From Coriobacteriaceae bacterium EMTCatB1 (GTDB lineage Bacteria > Actinomycetota > Coriobacteriia > Anaerosomatales > Anaerosomataceae): a DNA stretch of 64,000 nt. The notes beneath the pieces are model-generated. The model was not told the DNA's origin. It saw only the letters and a program-made list of their open reading frames with translations, and made no database searches. Shown here one piece after another: positions 9,015-18,617 of the stretch. Every line of letters begins with the position of its first letter. Within the stretch, counting starts at the first letter, position 1. The stretch lies in assembly GCA_001950395.1 (NCBI GenBank), contig BDLO01000001.1, positions 62,001-126,000 of the forward strand, written 5' to 3'. Made by a program: the position numbers and the translations under genes.

Positions 9015-10556
9015 CTACGCGCCCGAAAGCCAGTCCTGCACCGCGCGCTCGACGCCCTCGCGACCCGCGTCGACCACCGTGCTGAAGCGCTCTGGTAGCG
9101 CGTCGAGCTCGGCGAGCGCGGCCGGGACGTGCGCGTTGGATCCAGCAAGCTTAGCGACGGCTTCCAGCAGAGCGCTCGGCGTGAGGCGCGCGTGCTCGGG
9201 CGGCAGCGGGTCACGGTGGCCAAGACCCATAAGGGCGCGAATCACGTCGGCTCCGAACTTCGCCCAGTGCGCGGTGGAGACGACGAGCACCGGGTTCTCG
9301 CCGCGCAGCCGCTCCGCGACCTCCCACGCGACTGCGGTGTGCGGATCCATGAGGTAGCCCGTCTCCTCGTGTACTCGCCGAATGGCCTCGAGAGACTCGT
9401 CGTTGCCCACCCAATCACCGACGAGGAACTCGCGCATCCGGCGGTACGTGTCTCGATCGACCCGGAAGCGCTTCTGCTCGGCGAGGTCTCGCATCCACCC
9501 GCGGACGGCTTCAGGTCCTGCGAGGTGGTACAGCAAGCGTTCGAGATTGCTGGAGACGAGGATGTCCATGCTCGGGCTCGGAGTGGTCACGAAAGCACGC
9601 TCCGAGACGTCGTACGTTCCCGTGGCGATGAAGTCCGACAGCACGTTGTTCTCGTTGCTCGCGCACAGCAAGCGCTCGATCGGCACCCCCATGCTTCGAG
9701 CGTAGTACGCGCCGAGGATGTTCCCGAAGTTCCCCGTCGGCACGCACACGTCGATCGGCCTGCCGGCCACCACGCCGCCTTGCCTGACCATCTCCGCGTA
9801 CGCGCTTACGTAGTACACGATCTGGGGCAGCAGCCGGCCCCAGTTGATCGAGTTCGCCGAGGAAAGGGCGAGTCGGTGGCTGTCGTGAAGCCGGCGATTG
9901 AAGTCCGGGTCGTTGAAGGCGGCCTTGACGGCGGCCTGGCAGTCGTCGAAGTTGCCGCGCACGCCGAAGACGGCGACGTTCGTGCCGCGCTGCGTCACCA
10001 TCTGCTTGCGCTGCATCTCGGAGACGCCGCCGTGCGGGTAGAAGACCGCGATGCGGGTGTGCTCGCGGTCGGCGAAACCCTCGAGCGCGGCTTTGCCTGT
10101 GTCGCCCGAGGTGGCCACGAGGATGAGGAAGTCGTCCTCGAGCGTCCCTGCTCGCTGCTGCATCTCGATCGCCTCGGAGAAGTACAGCGGCATGCACTGG
10201 AGCGCCATGTCCTTGAACGCCGACGTGGGGCCATGCCAGAGCTCGAGCACGTGCATTCCGGGGACGACCTCTTCGACGGGCGCGATGCGCTCGTCGTCCC
10301 ACTGGTCCCCGTACGCCGCGCGAGCGAGCGAGAGCGAGCGCGCCTCCTCGACGTCGACCTCGAACCACGCGAACACGCGCGCGACGCGCTCCGCGTACGG
10401 GATCTCAGCGAGGGCGAGCACGTCTTCCAGCGAGACGGAAGGGACGCGCTCCGGGACGTACAAGCCGCCCCCGTGCGCGATGCCCTTCACGACCGCTTCG
10501 GTGAAGGTAGGACGTGAGCCGTCGAGGTCGCGGGTATCCAGGTATCGCATCACCAT
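9015..10556 (-). CDS. thrC: Threonine synthase
   Basis: MVMRYLDTRDLDGSRPTFTEAVVKGIAHGGGLYVPE; WHGPTSAFKDMALQ (PLP Lys); GDTGKAALEGFADREH; CVPTGNFGNILGAYYARSMG. Confidence 0.95.
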   Translation of the reverse strand: MVMRYLDTRDLDGSRPTFTEAVVKGIAHGGGLYVPERVPSVSLEDVLALAEIPYAERVARVFAWFEVDVEEARSLSLARAAYGDQWDDERIAPVEEVVPGMHVLELWHGPTSAFKDMALQCMPLYFSEAIEMQQRAGTLEDDFLILVATSGDTGKAALEGFADREHTRIAVFYPHGGVSEMQRKQMVTQRGTNVAVFGVRGNFDDCQAAVKAAFNDPDFNRRLHDSHRLALSSANSINWGRLLPQIVYYVSAYAEMVRQGGVVAGRPIDVCVPTGNFGNILGAYYARSMGVPIERLLCASNENNVLSDFIATGTYDVSERAFVTTPSPSMDILVSSNLERLLYHLAGPEAVRGWMRDLAEQKRFRVDRDTYRRMREFLVGDWVGNDESLEAIRRVHEETGYLMDPHTAVAWEVAERLRGENPVLVVSTAHWAKFGADVIRALMGLGHRDPLPPEHARLTPSALLEAVAKLAGSNAHVPAALAELDALPERFSTVVDAGREGVERAVQDWLSGA

Positions 10557-10644
10557 GCGCGCATGGTACCAGAAAGCACGCGGGTCCCTGCTGCAACAGC
10601 CGGTGCCCCGTGGTACCGTGTCGCAAACGGCGGGAGGAGGATGC

Positions 10645-11841
10645 GTGAAGCACGTCGTCGTGATCATGGATGGCGCGGCGGGCTGGCCGCTCGAGGAGCT
10701 CGGTGGAGTCACGACGCTCGAAGCCGCTCGCACGCCGAACCTCGACGCTCTCGCACGCGAAGGCGTCGTCGGTCTCGCCCAGACCGTGCCGTCGGGAGCC
10801 GAGCCGTCGTCGTCTGCAGCGTGCACCTCGATCCTGGGCTACGACCCGGTGCGCGACTACGTCGGACGCGGCGCGATCGAGGCTGCGAGCGTGGGCATCT
10901 CGCTCGCTGAGGACGAGGTCGCCTTGCGCATGAACCTCGTGCACGTGGCAGACGGCGTCATGCGGTCGTACTCGTGCGGCCACGTCTCAACGGAGGAGTC
11001 GCGGTCGATCGTCGAGGACTTAGCGCGCGAGCTCGCGGATGAGACCTTCGCGTTCTACCCGGGCGTCTCGTACCGGCACATCCTCGTGGTGAAGGGGCAC
11101 CCGGAGCTGCTGGAAGCCGAGTACACGCCACCGCACGACATCTCGGACAAGCCGATCGCCGGGCACGAGCCGCAGGGGGCGGGCGCCGAGGTGCTGCTCG
11201 ACCTGATGGAGCGGGCGCGGCCGGTGCTCGCGGCGTCGCCGGCCAATCGCGCGCGCGCCGAGCGCGAGGACCTGCCCGCCACCGACATCTGGCCGTTCTG
11301 GCCGGGTGTCGCACCGCGAGGCCTGCGGCCGTTCAGCGAGGCGCGGGGGATCCGGGCCGCGCTGACCTCCGGCGTGGATCTGCTGAATGGCCTCGCGGCG
11401 CTGTTCGGCATCGACCGCTTGCAGATCGAGGGCGTGACTGACGGCGCTGACACGGACTACGCGGCGCAGGCGGAAGGCGCGCTGGCGGCCCTCGCAAGCC
11501 ACGACCTCGTCGTCGTCCACGTGGAGTCCCCTGACGAGGAGGGGCATGCGGGCGACGTCGAGGGGAAGATCGAGGCCATCGAGGCGATCGACCGCGAGGT
11601 CGTCGGCAGGATGCGCCGGTACGGCGAGCCCCTTCGCATCCTGTGCATGCCTGACCATCCGACGCCGATCGCGCTCAAGACGCACGTGGGAGAGCCAGTG
11701 CCGTTCGTGCTTCACGGTCCAGGTCTCAGCGGGGCAGGCGCCCGATCGTTCTCCGAGAGAGCAGCGACGGAGACCGGCCTTCTCGTCGATCCCGGCCGGC
11801 TCGTGATGGACATGCTGCTCGGGAGGGAGGCGGATGCGTGA
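10645..11841 (+). CDS. apgM: 2,3-bisphosphoglycerate-independent phosphoglycerate mutase, archaeal type
   Basis: VKHVVVIMDGAAGWPLEELGGVTTLEAARTPNLDALAREG, PSSSAACTSILGYDP, LVVVHVESPDEEGHAGD; GTG start after GGAGGA. Confidence 0.9.
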   Translation: MKHVVVIMDGAAGWPLEELGGVTTLEAARTPNLDALAREGVVGLAQTVPSGAEPSSSAACTSILGYDPVRDYVGRGAIEAASVGISLAEDEVALRMNLVHVADGVMRSYSCGHVSTEESRSIVEDLARELADETFAFYPGVSYRHILVVKGHPELLEAEYTPPHDISDKPIAGHEPQGAGAEVLLDLMERARPVLAASPANRARAEREDLPATDIWPFWPGVAPRGLRPFSEARGIRAALTSGVDLLNGLAALFGIDRLQIEGVTDGADTDYAAQAEGALAALASHDLVVVHVESPDEEGHAGDVEGKIEAIEAIDREVVGRMRRYGEPLRILCMPDHPTPIALKTHVGEPVPFVLHGPGLSGAGARSFSERAATETGLLVDPGRLVMDMLLGREADA

Positions 11842-12425
11842 TGGGACTCTCCGAATACCAGTCCAAGCGCGACTTCGCACGGACCACGGAGCCCTCAGGC
11901 GAACCGAACGGGACGCGTGCCGACGGCGACGCCCTCGCCTTCGTCGTCCACAAGCACGCGTCCTCGCACCTTCACTACGACTTCCGGCTGGAGTGGGACG
12001 GCGTGCTCAAGTCGTGGGCGATCCCTAAAGGCCCGTCGCTCGATCCGGCTCAGAAGCGGCTCGCGGTGCAGGTGGAGGACCACCCTCTGGAGTACGCCGC
12101 GTTCGAGGGGACGATCCCCGAAGGGGAGTACGGAGCAGGCACCGTCATGATCTGGGACCGCGGAACTTGGGAGCCCCTCGGCGATCCAGGTGAGGGGTTC
12201 GAACGGGGCTCTCTGAAGTTCGTCCTGCGCGGATCGCGGCTCAAGGGCGGCTTCGCCTTGGTGCGCTTGCGGAGACGGCCGGGCGAGACCCGCGACAACT
12301 GGCTTCTCATCAAAGAGAGAGACGAGCACGCGTCGAGCGTGAGCGACCAAGAGCTGCTCGCGCCCGACGCGCGTTCTGTGGCGAGCGGTCGGACGATGGA
12401 GGAGATCGCCCAAGATGCGCGATGA
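11841..12425 (+). CDS. Stand-alone LigD-type DNA 3'-phosphoesterase domain protein
   Basis: FVVHKHASSHLHYDFRLEWDGVLKSWAIPKGPSLDPAQKRLAVQVEDHPLEYAAFEGTIPEGEYGAGTVMIWDRGTW; overlaps apgM stop (TGATG). Confidence 0.9.
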   Translation: MGLSEYQSKRDFARTTEPSGEPNGTRADGDALAFVVHKHASSHLHYDFRLEWDGVLKSWAIPKGPSLDPAQKRLAVQVEDHPLEYAAFEGTIPEGEYGAGTVMIWDRGTWEPLGDPGEGFERGSLKFVLRGSRLKGGFALVRLRRRPGETRDNWLLIKERDEHASSVSDQELLAPDARSVASGRTMEEIAQDAR

Positions 12426-12445
12426 CCCGGACAAGCCGGGTCATC
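12421..12445 (+). terminator. Perfect 10-bp hairpin at the end of the phosphoesterase gene
   Basis: GATGACCCGG-ACAAG-CCGGGTCATC; no strong U tract. Confidence 0.5.
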
Positions 12446-12504
12446 GCTCGAGGGAGGGTGCGAGCGGGACCTGAGGGGGTGGCAGGTCCCGTCGAAGGAG
12501 GGGG

Positions 12505-12825
12505 CTAGGCGGTCAGCGCTCGCACGATCGTCTGGTACTGCTCGACGTCGATCTCTCCGCGAGCGAGCCGTTCGCGCGCGATGCGCAGGGCATCGTCAGA
12601 CGCCGAGCCGGCAGGCGCGCCGCTCATGGCGACTGGAGCCGAGGTGGATCCTGCGCCGCGCCGGGACGCTCTGACGATCAGCCACACGACGAGCGCCACG
12701 ACCGCCGCCGTCACGAGCAGCCCGAAGAGCCAGCCTGCGAGCGGGAAGAAGAGCCCGTCGTGCATCGGCACGTACCCGAAGCCACGGCCGAGCGGGGCTC
12801 CCCGGAATGGGAATGCGTGCATCAT
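12505..12825 (-). CDS. SHOCT domain small membrane protein
   Basis: One TM (LFGLLVTAAVVALVVWLIV) then SHOCT tail DALRIARERLARGEIDVEQYQTIVRAL. Confidence 0.8.
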   Translation of the reverse strand: MMHAFPFRGAPLGRGFGYVPMHDGLFFPLAGWLFGLLVTAAVVALVVWLIVRASRRGAGSTSAPVAMSGAPAGSASDDALRIARERLARGEIDVEQYQTIVRALTA

Positions 12826-12919
12826 CGTTCCTCCTTTGCCGTGTCGGAAAGCCCGACGTAGGCGATGATGCCCGGCAGCTGTGCAGCGCGCGTGACGCGG
12901 ATGTGAAGATGTCGTGGAG

Positions 12920-13864
12920 TCAGTCCGCGGTCGCCGGTGGACGGCGGGGCGGCCGCGTCGGAGCGCTCGTGGCCAGCGCGACGCCAGCGATGATCACGCC
13001 GGCGCCGAGAAGCGTCCACGCGTCGACCGGCTCGGGCGGGACGAGCCCGGCATGCCCTGCGAGGTGTCCGAGCGCCACGGCGATGGCCGGGTTCACGTAC
13101 GCGTACGTCATGACCTTCGAGGCCGGAGCGTTCCGCAGGAGCCAGACGAACGCGGTGAAGGCGATGCACGACCCCACCACGGTGAGGTATGCGAGCGCGC
13201 CGATGCTGCGAGGCGTGAGCGAGAGGCGGCCCCACTCGCCTGCGACGGTCCCGATGCCGAGCAGCACCGTTCCTGCGACGAGCATCTCGTAGCCGGTGAC
13301 GACGAGAGCATCCGCTTTCACGGGCCGACGCTTCGAGTACACCGAGCCAGCGGTCCACAGCCAGGTGCCGGCGATCTGGATCGCGATGCCGCCAAGCTCT
13401 TCAGGCGTGCCGTGAACGCCCGTGATGCGCGGCGCGACCAGCACGGCAAGACCCGCGAGCCCGAGCAGCAGGCCTGCGACGCCCTGGGCGGATGGCCGTT
13501 CCATGTCCGGAAGCGCCCACTCCGCGAGGGCGATCCACAGCGGCAGCAAGGCGACGATGAGCGCAGCGAGACCGGACGGTATCACGCGCTCGGACAAGAA
13601 GGTGGAGTACATGCCGCCCACGAGCAGGAAGATGCCGACGATGGCAGTGGTTCTCAGATCTGACGGCCGCATGCGCACGGATCGGCCGCGGGCGGCCGCG
13701 AACGCGAGCAGCGCGAGTCCGGCGGGAACGAGTCGAAGTCCCGCGAAGAGCGCGGGCGGCATCTGGTCGCTGAGCCCGATGCGGATCGCGAGGTACGTGG
13801 AGCCCCACACCACGTATAGCGTGGCGAACGCGGCGATGAGCTTGACGCGGTGGCTGTTCATCAA
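12920..13864 (-). CDS. EamA/DMT family transporter
   Basis: TLYVVWGSTYLAIRIGLSDQMPPALFAGLRLVPAG... 10-TM DMT with two EamA repeats. Confidence 0.9.
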   Translation of the reverse strand: MMNSHRVKLIAAFATLYVVWGSTYLAIRIGLSDQMPPALFAGLRLVPAGLALLAFAAARGRSVRMRPSDLRTTAIVGIFLLVGGMYSTFLSERVIPSGLAALIVALLPLWIALAEWALPDMERPSAQGVAGLLLGLAGLAVLVAPRITGVHGTPEELGGIAIQIAGTWLWTAGSVYSKRRPVKADALVVTGYEMLVAGTVLLGIGTVAGEWGRLSLTPRSIGALAYLTVVGSCIAFTAFVWLLRNAPASKVMTYAYVNPAIAVALGHLAGHAGLVPPEPVDAWTLLGAGVIIAGVALATSAPTRPPRRPPATAD

Positions 13865-13956
13865 ACGGATGCTGCCTCTCCAGCTGTTCGAGGACGCATT
13901 AGGGCATCATACTCCGTGCCAGAGACTTCCACACGACGGTGGGGAGGAGATGCCGT

Positions 13957-14400
13957 ATGGGCGAGTTCCCGCGACCGGCTCTGACCGCCGATGCGGCGCT
14001 CGTGCGCCACGGCGACACTGGTTGGGAGATCTTGCTCGTCAAACGCGGTCGTCCGCCGTTCGCGGGACGCTGGGCCCTCCCGGGCGGGTTCGTCGACGAA
14101 TACGAGCCTCCCGAAGACGCGGCACGTCGTGAGCTCGAAGAGGAGACGGGGATCCGCTTCGACGGCCCGCTCGCTTTGGTGGGTGTCTACGGCGGTCCTG
14201 GCCGCGACCCGCGAGGCTGGACGGTGTCTGTGGTGTTCGCGGGGATCGCGGACGCGGACGACCTCGGTGCGGCCACTGCAGGAGATGACGCCGACGACGC
14301 CGCGTGGCACCCGTTGGAATCCGTCCCAGATCTTGCATTCGACCACGCGGACATCGTCTCCGACGTCAGGCGGTGGCTCGGCCGGGAACAGCGGGTATGA
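13957..14400 (+). CDS. NUDIX hydrolase
   Basis: Nudix box GGFVDEYEPPEDAARRELEEETGI; LPGGFV. Confidence 0.92.
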   Translation: MGEFPRPALTADAALVRHGDTGWEILLVKRGRPPFAGRWALPGGFVDEYEPPEDAARRELEEETGIRFDGPLALVGVYGGPGRDPRGWTVSVVFAGIADADDLGAATAGDDADDAAWHPLESVPDLAFDHADIVSDVRRWLGREQRV

Positions 14401-14438
14401 TAGGTGGCAAGCCACGGGCTCGCTTGAGGGAGGGTGCC

Positions 14439-16622
14439 ATGAGTGCTGCGGCGATTCGGATTCGGACGCTTGCGGCGGCTGTCGTCGTCGCGCTTCTCGC
14501 GGGCGTCTGCACGCCCGTGACGACGGCGCACGGAGGCGTGCTGAGACCTGCGTTGCGGCCTCTGGCGGCGGACGACGACGTACCTGGTGTTCCGCTCGAC
14601 GAGTACCCGCTCGTCTCCCGCACCGTCACGGGAACGCTCGACGCGGTGCCGATCTCGCTGCCGCCCGAGGACGCCATCGACCTGTTCTCCGTCTACCTGG
14701 CTCCCGGCGAGCAGATCCAGGCGCGGCTGAGCGCCACTCCTGGCACTGATTTCGACCTGTACCTGTTCAGCCCGGACTCGGTCAGCTTCATCGCGGCGAT
14801 CGAGGTGGCGAGCTCCATCACGGCAGGCACGTCGAGCGAGAGCATCTGCTACACGGCGAGCGAGCGGTACGGGGCCGGCCGGTACTACCTCGCCGTGGTG
14901 ACGTGGAACTCTGAGGGCTCCTATCAATTGGACTGGCACGTCTCGGGTCGCTCCGACGGCAACGTGCCGGGGCGGGCGCTGATGAGCAGCTCCGTGACGG
15001 GCGTCGTGGATCCCGCCACTGACCGGGACGACGTGTACGCGCTGCCGCTCGCTCCAGGGCAGAGCGTGACGTGCACGCTGACCGCGGACAGCCCCGCCGA
15101 CACGGTGAAGCTGGCGGTCTACCCGCCGATGTGGGACAACGGCGGGGTGCTTGAGCCCGTGCTGGACGTGTATCACGCCGGCGACGCCGTGGTCGACCAA
15201 GGGTCTGCGGTCACGCTCAACGTGAACGTTCCCGGCGATCGCGGTGGCACCTGGTACTTCGACGTGCGGGCCGTCTCACCAGACACCGCGTATACGCTCG
15301 AGTGGGAAGTCGCGAACCCGGACGTGCCGGGCGCGCCGCTCGATAGCGGCGTCGCTACCGGGGCGCTGACGGCGAGCACGGTGTGGATGTTCCCCGTGCG
15401 GTGGGGGCAGCAGGTGACGGGCTCTCTGTGGACGAGCCCCACGCCGGCGGCGGCCTCCGCGTGGCTGTTCGCTCCCGGCACGACGAGCGTCGCGGACACG
15501 ACGGGGGCGGCGTGGTCGTCGAGTTGGAGTGCGTCTGACCAGCCGAAGCGATTCTCGTGGTCGGTTCCTTCCGAAGCGGCAGAAGGGATCGCGTTCCTTC
15601 GCGTCGACGCTCCGGCAGCCCCGCTCTTCGAGCAGCGCATCTGGAAGTCCGTGACGTCCCGGCGGCTGTACGGCGCCGACCGCTACGCCACCGCAGTGCG
15701 CATCTCTCGGTCCGGCTTCCGTTCGGGGTCCGACGTCGTCGTCATCGCGAGCGGCGAGAACTTCCCCGACGCTCTTTCCGCCTCGGGGCTGGCGGGGGCG
15801 TACGATGCGCCGCTCCTGTTGGTCCGCAAGGCTGAGCTTTCCGACGTCGTGCAGCAGGAGATCGACCGTCTGGCGCCGTCACGGGTGTTCGTGGTGGGCG
15901 GTCCGGGCGCCGTTTCCGACACGGTCGTGGCGTCGATCGCGGCGAGACCGAGCGTGCGTGTGGTGACGCGCGTGAGCGGCGCTGACAGGTACGAGACCTC
16001 TGCGGAGGTGGCTCGTCGCGTCGTGTCCCGGCTCGGACCGGACTTCGACGGCGTCGTGTACGTCGCGCGAGGAGACCTGTTCCCTGACGCATTGGCGGTC
16101 TCGCCTCTCGCGTGGCGAGCCCGTCGTCCAGTGCTGCTCACGGCTCCAGGCGCGCTCTCGGACAGCGTAAGAGCGGTTCTGCACGACCTATCGCCGTCTG
16201 AAGCGATCGTCATCGGTGGCACGGGAGCAGTATCCAGTGCTGTGTTCGACGAGGTCGACGGGCTGGCCGATACGGCACGCCGTGTGTGGGGTCTTGACCG
16301 CTACGCGACCGCGGCTGCCGTAGCCGAAGACGGCGTCGAAACGGGCGTCGCTGCGCCCTCGTTCGTCGCGATCGCCACGGGAGCGAACTTCCCGGACGCG
16401 CTTGCGGGGGGCGCTCTGGCTGGCGCAGAGGGCGGCGTGCTGCTCCTCTCCGCGCCGTCTGCCCTGTCGTCTCCAACCCAAGCGTTCCTCGCTGGCTCTC
16501 GGGAAGGGATAGAGGCGTGCCGGCTGCTCGGCGGGACAGGCGCGCTGGCAGAGACGGTCCGCACGGGCGCCGACACCGCGCTCGCCGTGACGTGGCCGGA
16601 CCACCCTCCGGCGTGGTGGTAA
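14439..16622 (+). CDS. Secreted cell-wall-binding-repeat-2 (PF04122-type) surface protein with N-terminal pre-peptidase-like domains
   Basis: Signal peptide; three repeats RLYGADRYATAVRIS.../RVSGADRYETSAEVA.../RVWGLDRYATAAAVA... each with VIASGENFPDALSA-type motifs. Confidence 0.88.
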   Translation: MSAAAIRIRTLAAAVVVALLAGVCTPVTTAHGGVLRPALRPLAADDDVPGVPLDEYPLVSRTVTGTLDAVPISLPPEDAIDLFSVYLAPGEQIQARLSATPGTDFDLYLFSPDSVSFIAAIEVASSITAGTSSESICYTASERYGAGRYYLAVVTWNSEGSYQLDWHVSGRSDGNVPGRALMSSSVTGVVDPATDRDDVYALPLAPGQSVTCTLTADSPADTVKLAVYPPMWDNGGVLEPVLDVYHAGDAVVDQGSAVTLNVNVPGDRGGTWYFDVRAVSPDTAYTLEWEVANPDVPGAPLDSGVATGALTASTVWMFPVRWGQQVTGSLWTSPTPAAASAWLFAPGTTSVADTTGAAWSSSWSASDQPKRFSWSVPSEAAEGIAFLRVDAPAAPLFEQRIWKSVTSRRLYGADRYATAVRISRSGFRSGSDVVVIASGENFPDALSASGLAGAYDAPLLLVRKAELSDVVQQEIDRLAPSRVFVVGGPGAVSDTVVASIAARPSVRVVTRVSGADRYETSAEVARRVVSRLGPDFDGVVYVARGDLFPDALAVSPLAWRARRPVLLTAPGALSDSVRAVLHDLSPSEAIVIGGTGAVSSAVFDEVDGLADTARRVWGLDRYATAAAVAEDGVETGVAAPSFVAIATGANFPDALAGGALAGAEGGVLLLSAPSALSSPTQAFLAGSREGIEACRLLGGTGALAETVRTGADTALAVTWPDHPPAWW

Positions 16623-16675
16623 GACCGTCGTTGACACGGCGCTGCGCTGAGCGTAAACTGCCGCATCAACCTCAT

Positions 16676-17016
16676 ACGCGCCGTTGATGGGGATGAGTAC
16701 GCGGGACCGGTAGGTCCGCCAGAGAGCCGGGGCAGCTGGAAACCGGCGTCCGAAAGCCCGCGGAACATGGCCCCAGAGGCATCCGGAGGAAACGCTCGCG
16801 GTGAGCGGAGTAATGCCGGACGGAAGCCCCCGTTATCGCAGGCTTCGTGAGCATCGGACCCCCTCGGCTGACTCCCGCCGGCCGAGCGGAGAGACCACCG
16901 GTCCCGTGCTCGAGATGAGGCCGCGTGTTGCGCGGCGAAGTCGGGTGGTACCGCGAAGGCCCAGGCGCCTCTCGCCCTGACAAGGACTGTCGGGCGGGAG
17001 GCGTTTTGCATAGCAG
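16676..17016 (+). promoter_or_regulatory. T-box leader (predicted methionine-specific) with terminator/antiterminator
   Basis: Canonical T-box GGGTGGTACCGCG at 16943-16955; specifier loop closed by TGGGG(16688-92)/CCCCA(16771-75) and CGCGGG(16700-05)/CCCGCG(16757-62); left strand ATGAGTA, right strand GAACATGG giving AUG at 16767-16769; terminator CGCCTCTCGCCC...GGGCGGGAGGCGTTTT. Confidence 0.9.
16964..17016 (+). terminator. Intrinsic terminator of the T-box leader
   Basis: GGCGCCTCTCGCCCTGACA-AGGAC-TGTCGGGCGGGAGGCGTTTT, directly after the T-box sequence. Confidence 0.88.
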
Positions 17017-17026
17017 GAGGTGCGGG

Positions 17027-18199
17027 ATGGGAAAGACCTGGGACGAGATCAACGAGCGGATCTCCTCCGGCTCGGCGGTGGTGCTGACCGCCGAGGAGTT
17101 CGCGGAGCTGGCAGCGGACGTCGGCGTGAAGGAAGCAGCCAGGCGCGTCGACGTCGTGACCACGGGGACCTTCGGGCCGATGTGCTCCTCTGGCGTCGTG
17201 CTCAACTTCGGGCACAGCGACCCGCCCATCCGTATGAGCCGCATCACGCTCAACGACGTGGAGGCCTACGGCGGTCTTGCAGCCGTCGACACGTTCCTCG
17301 GGGTGACGCAGCAGAGCGCGTCGCGAGGACTCGAATACGGCGGTGCCCACGTGATCGAGGACTTGATCGCCGGAAAGGCGGTGCGGCTGAGAGCGTGGAG
17401 CTCGGGGACGGACTGCTATCCGCGAACGGAGATCGACACCTGGGTGCGGCTGGAGGACCTGAACCAAGCGTACTTCTTCAACCCGCGCAACGCGTACCAG
17501 AACTACGCGGTGGCGGTGAACTCTTCCGATCGCGTCCTTCACACCTACATGGGCACGCTGCTCCCGCGGCTCGGGAACGCCACGTACTGCTCGGCCGGCG
17601 CGCTCTCGCCGCTGCTGAACGACCCGGCCTACCGGACCATCGGCGTCGGAAGCCGCATCTTCGTCGCTGGCGCTCCGGGATTCGTCGCGTGGGAGGGCAC
17701 GCAGCACAACCCGAACCAGCAGCGAGATGAGCACGGTGTGCCAGTCGCTCCAGCGGGCACGCTCGCGGTCATCGCGGACCTCAAACGTGCTTCGACGCGC
17801 TTCTTCGCTGCCGCCTCGATGACGGGGTATGGCGTGAGCGCCTTTGTGGGCATCGGCGTCCCGATACCGGTGCTCGACGAGGACGTCGCGCAGACGCTCG
17901 CGCTCACCGACGCCGACATCTCGGCCACGGTGTTCGACTACGGGGTCCAACGGCGAAGCCGACCCGCGCTCGGTCGCGTCACCTACGCAGAGCTGCGGTC
18001 AGGGGCCATCGAAGTGCAGGGCAAGAAGGTGCCAGCAGGCCCGATCAGCTCGCTCAAGAAGGCCAGGGAGATCGCTGCGGAGCTCAAGCGCTGGATCTCC
18101 GAGGAGAGGTTCACGCTCGCCGAGCCCCTCAAGCCGCTGCCGCAGCCGGGCGAGCAGGGCGTCAAGCCGCTCGAGATCCGTTCTGAGGAGGCGATATAG
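17027..18199 (+). CDS. Homocysteine biosynthesis protein (HcyBio/DUF39, COG1900)
   Basis: TWDEINERISSGSAVVLTAEEFAELAADVGVKEAARRVDVVTTGTFGPMCSSGVVLNFGHSDPPIRM; next gene encodes the usual NIL-ferredoxin partner. Confidence 0.9.
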   Translation: MGKTWDEINERISSGSAVVLTAEEFAELAADVGVKEAARRVDVVTTGTFGPMCSSGVVLNFGHSDPPIRMSRITLNDVEAYGGLAAVDTFLGVTQQSASRGLEYGGAHVIEDLIAGKAVRLRAWSSGTDCYPRTEIDTWVRLEDLNQAYFFNPRNAYQNYAVAVNSSDRVLHTYMGTLLPRLGNATYCSAGALSPLLNDPAYRTIGVGSRIFVAGAPGFVAWEGTQHNPNQQRDEHGVPVAPAGTLAVIADLKRASTRFFAAASMTGYGVSAFVGIGVPIPVLDEDVAQTLALTDADISATVFDYGVQRRSRPALGRVTYAELRSGAIEVQGKKVPAGPISSLKKAREIAAELKRWISEERFTLAEPLKPLPQPGEQGVKPLEIRSEEAI

Positions 18200-18607
18200 A
18201 TGCCGCGCAAACGTCTCGACCTCACCTTCCCGCCTAGGCAGGCGACGAAGCCGATCACCTACCACCTCGTGAAGGACTTCGACCTGGTGCCGAACATCCT
18301 GCGCGCGCAGATTCACCCAGGTCAGGAAGGCCGCATGGTGCTGGAGGTGACCGGTCGCAAGGAGGACTTCGACGCCGGCATCGCGTTCCTGGAATCCGAA
18401 GGCATCGTGGTGCGGCCTGCCGCGACCGACATCTGTCTAGACGAAGACAAGTGCGTGCTCTGCGGCCTGTGCACCGCCGTCTGCCGCCCAGGGGCGCTGA
18501 CGCTCAACGGCGCGGGCGACGAGCTCGTCTTCGACAAGGACAAGTGCGTGTACTGCGAGGCGTGCGTGGTAGCCTGTCCGCGACGGGCTATAACGCTGAC
18601 GTTCTAA
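18200..18607 (+). CDS. NIL domain / 2x[4Fe-4S] ferredoxin protein, HcyBio partner
   Basis: N-terminal NIL-like domain; CLDEDKCVLCGLCTAVCRPGA and DKDKCVYCEACVVACPRRA clusters. Confidence 0.9.
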   Translation: MPRKRLDLTFPPRQATKPITYHLVKDFDLVPNILRAQIHPGQEGRMVLEVTGRKEDFDAGIAFLESEGIVVRPAATDICLDEDKCVLCGLCTAVCRPGALTLNGAGDELVFDKDKCVYCEACVVACPRRAITLTF

Positions 18608-18617
18608 GCCAGGGGTG

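Noticed and set aside
16676-17016. SAM or cobalamin riboswitch upstream of the met operon
   Set aside because: The leader has a textbook T-box antiterminator and specifier loop; no SAM-I or cobalamin core motifs seen
16301-17950. 549-aa minus-strand ORF
   Set aside because: Antisense to the surface protein, T-box and HcyBio gene, which have strong motif support
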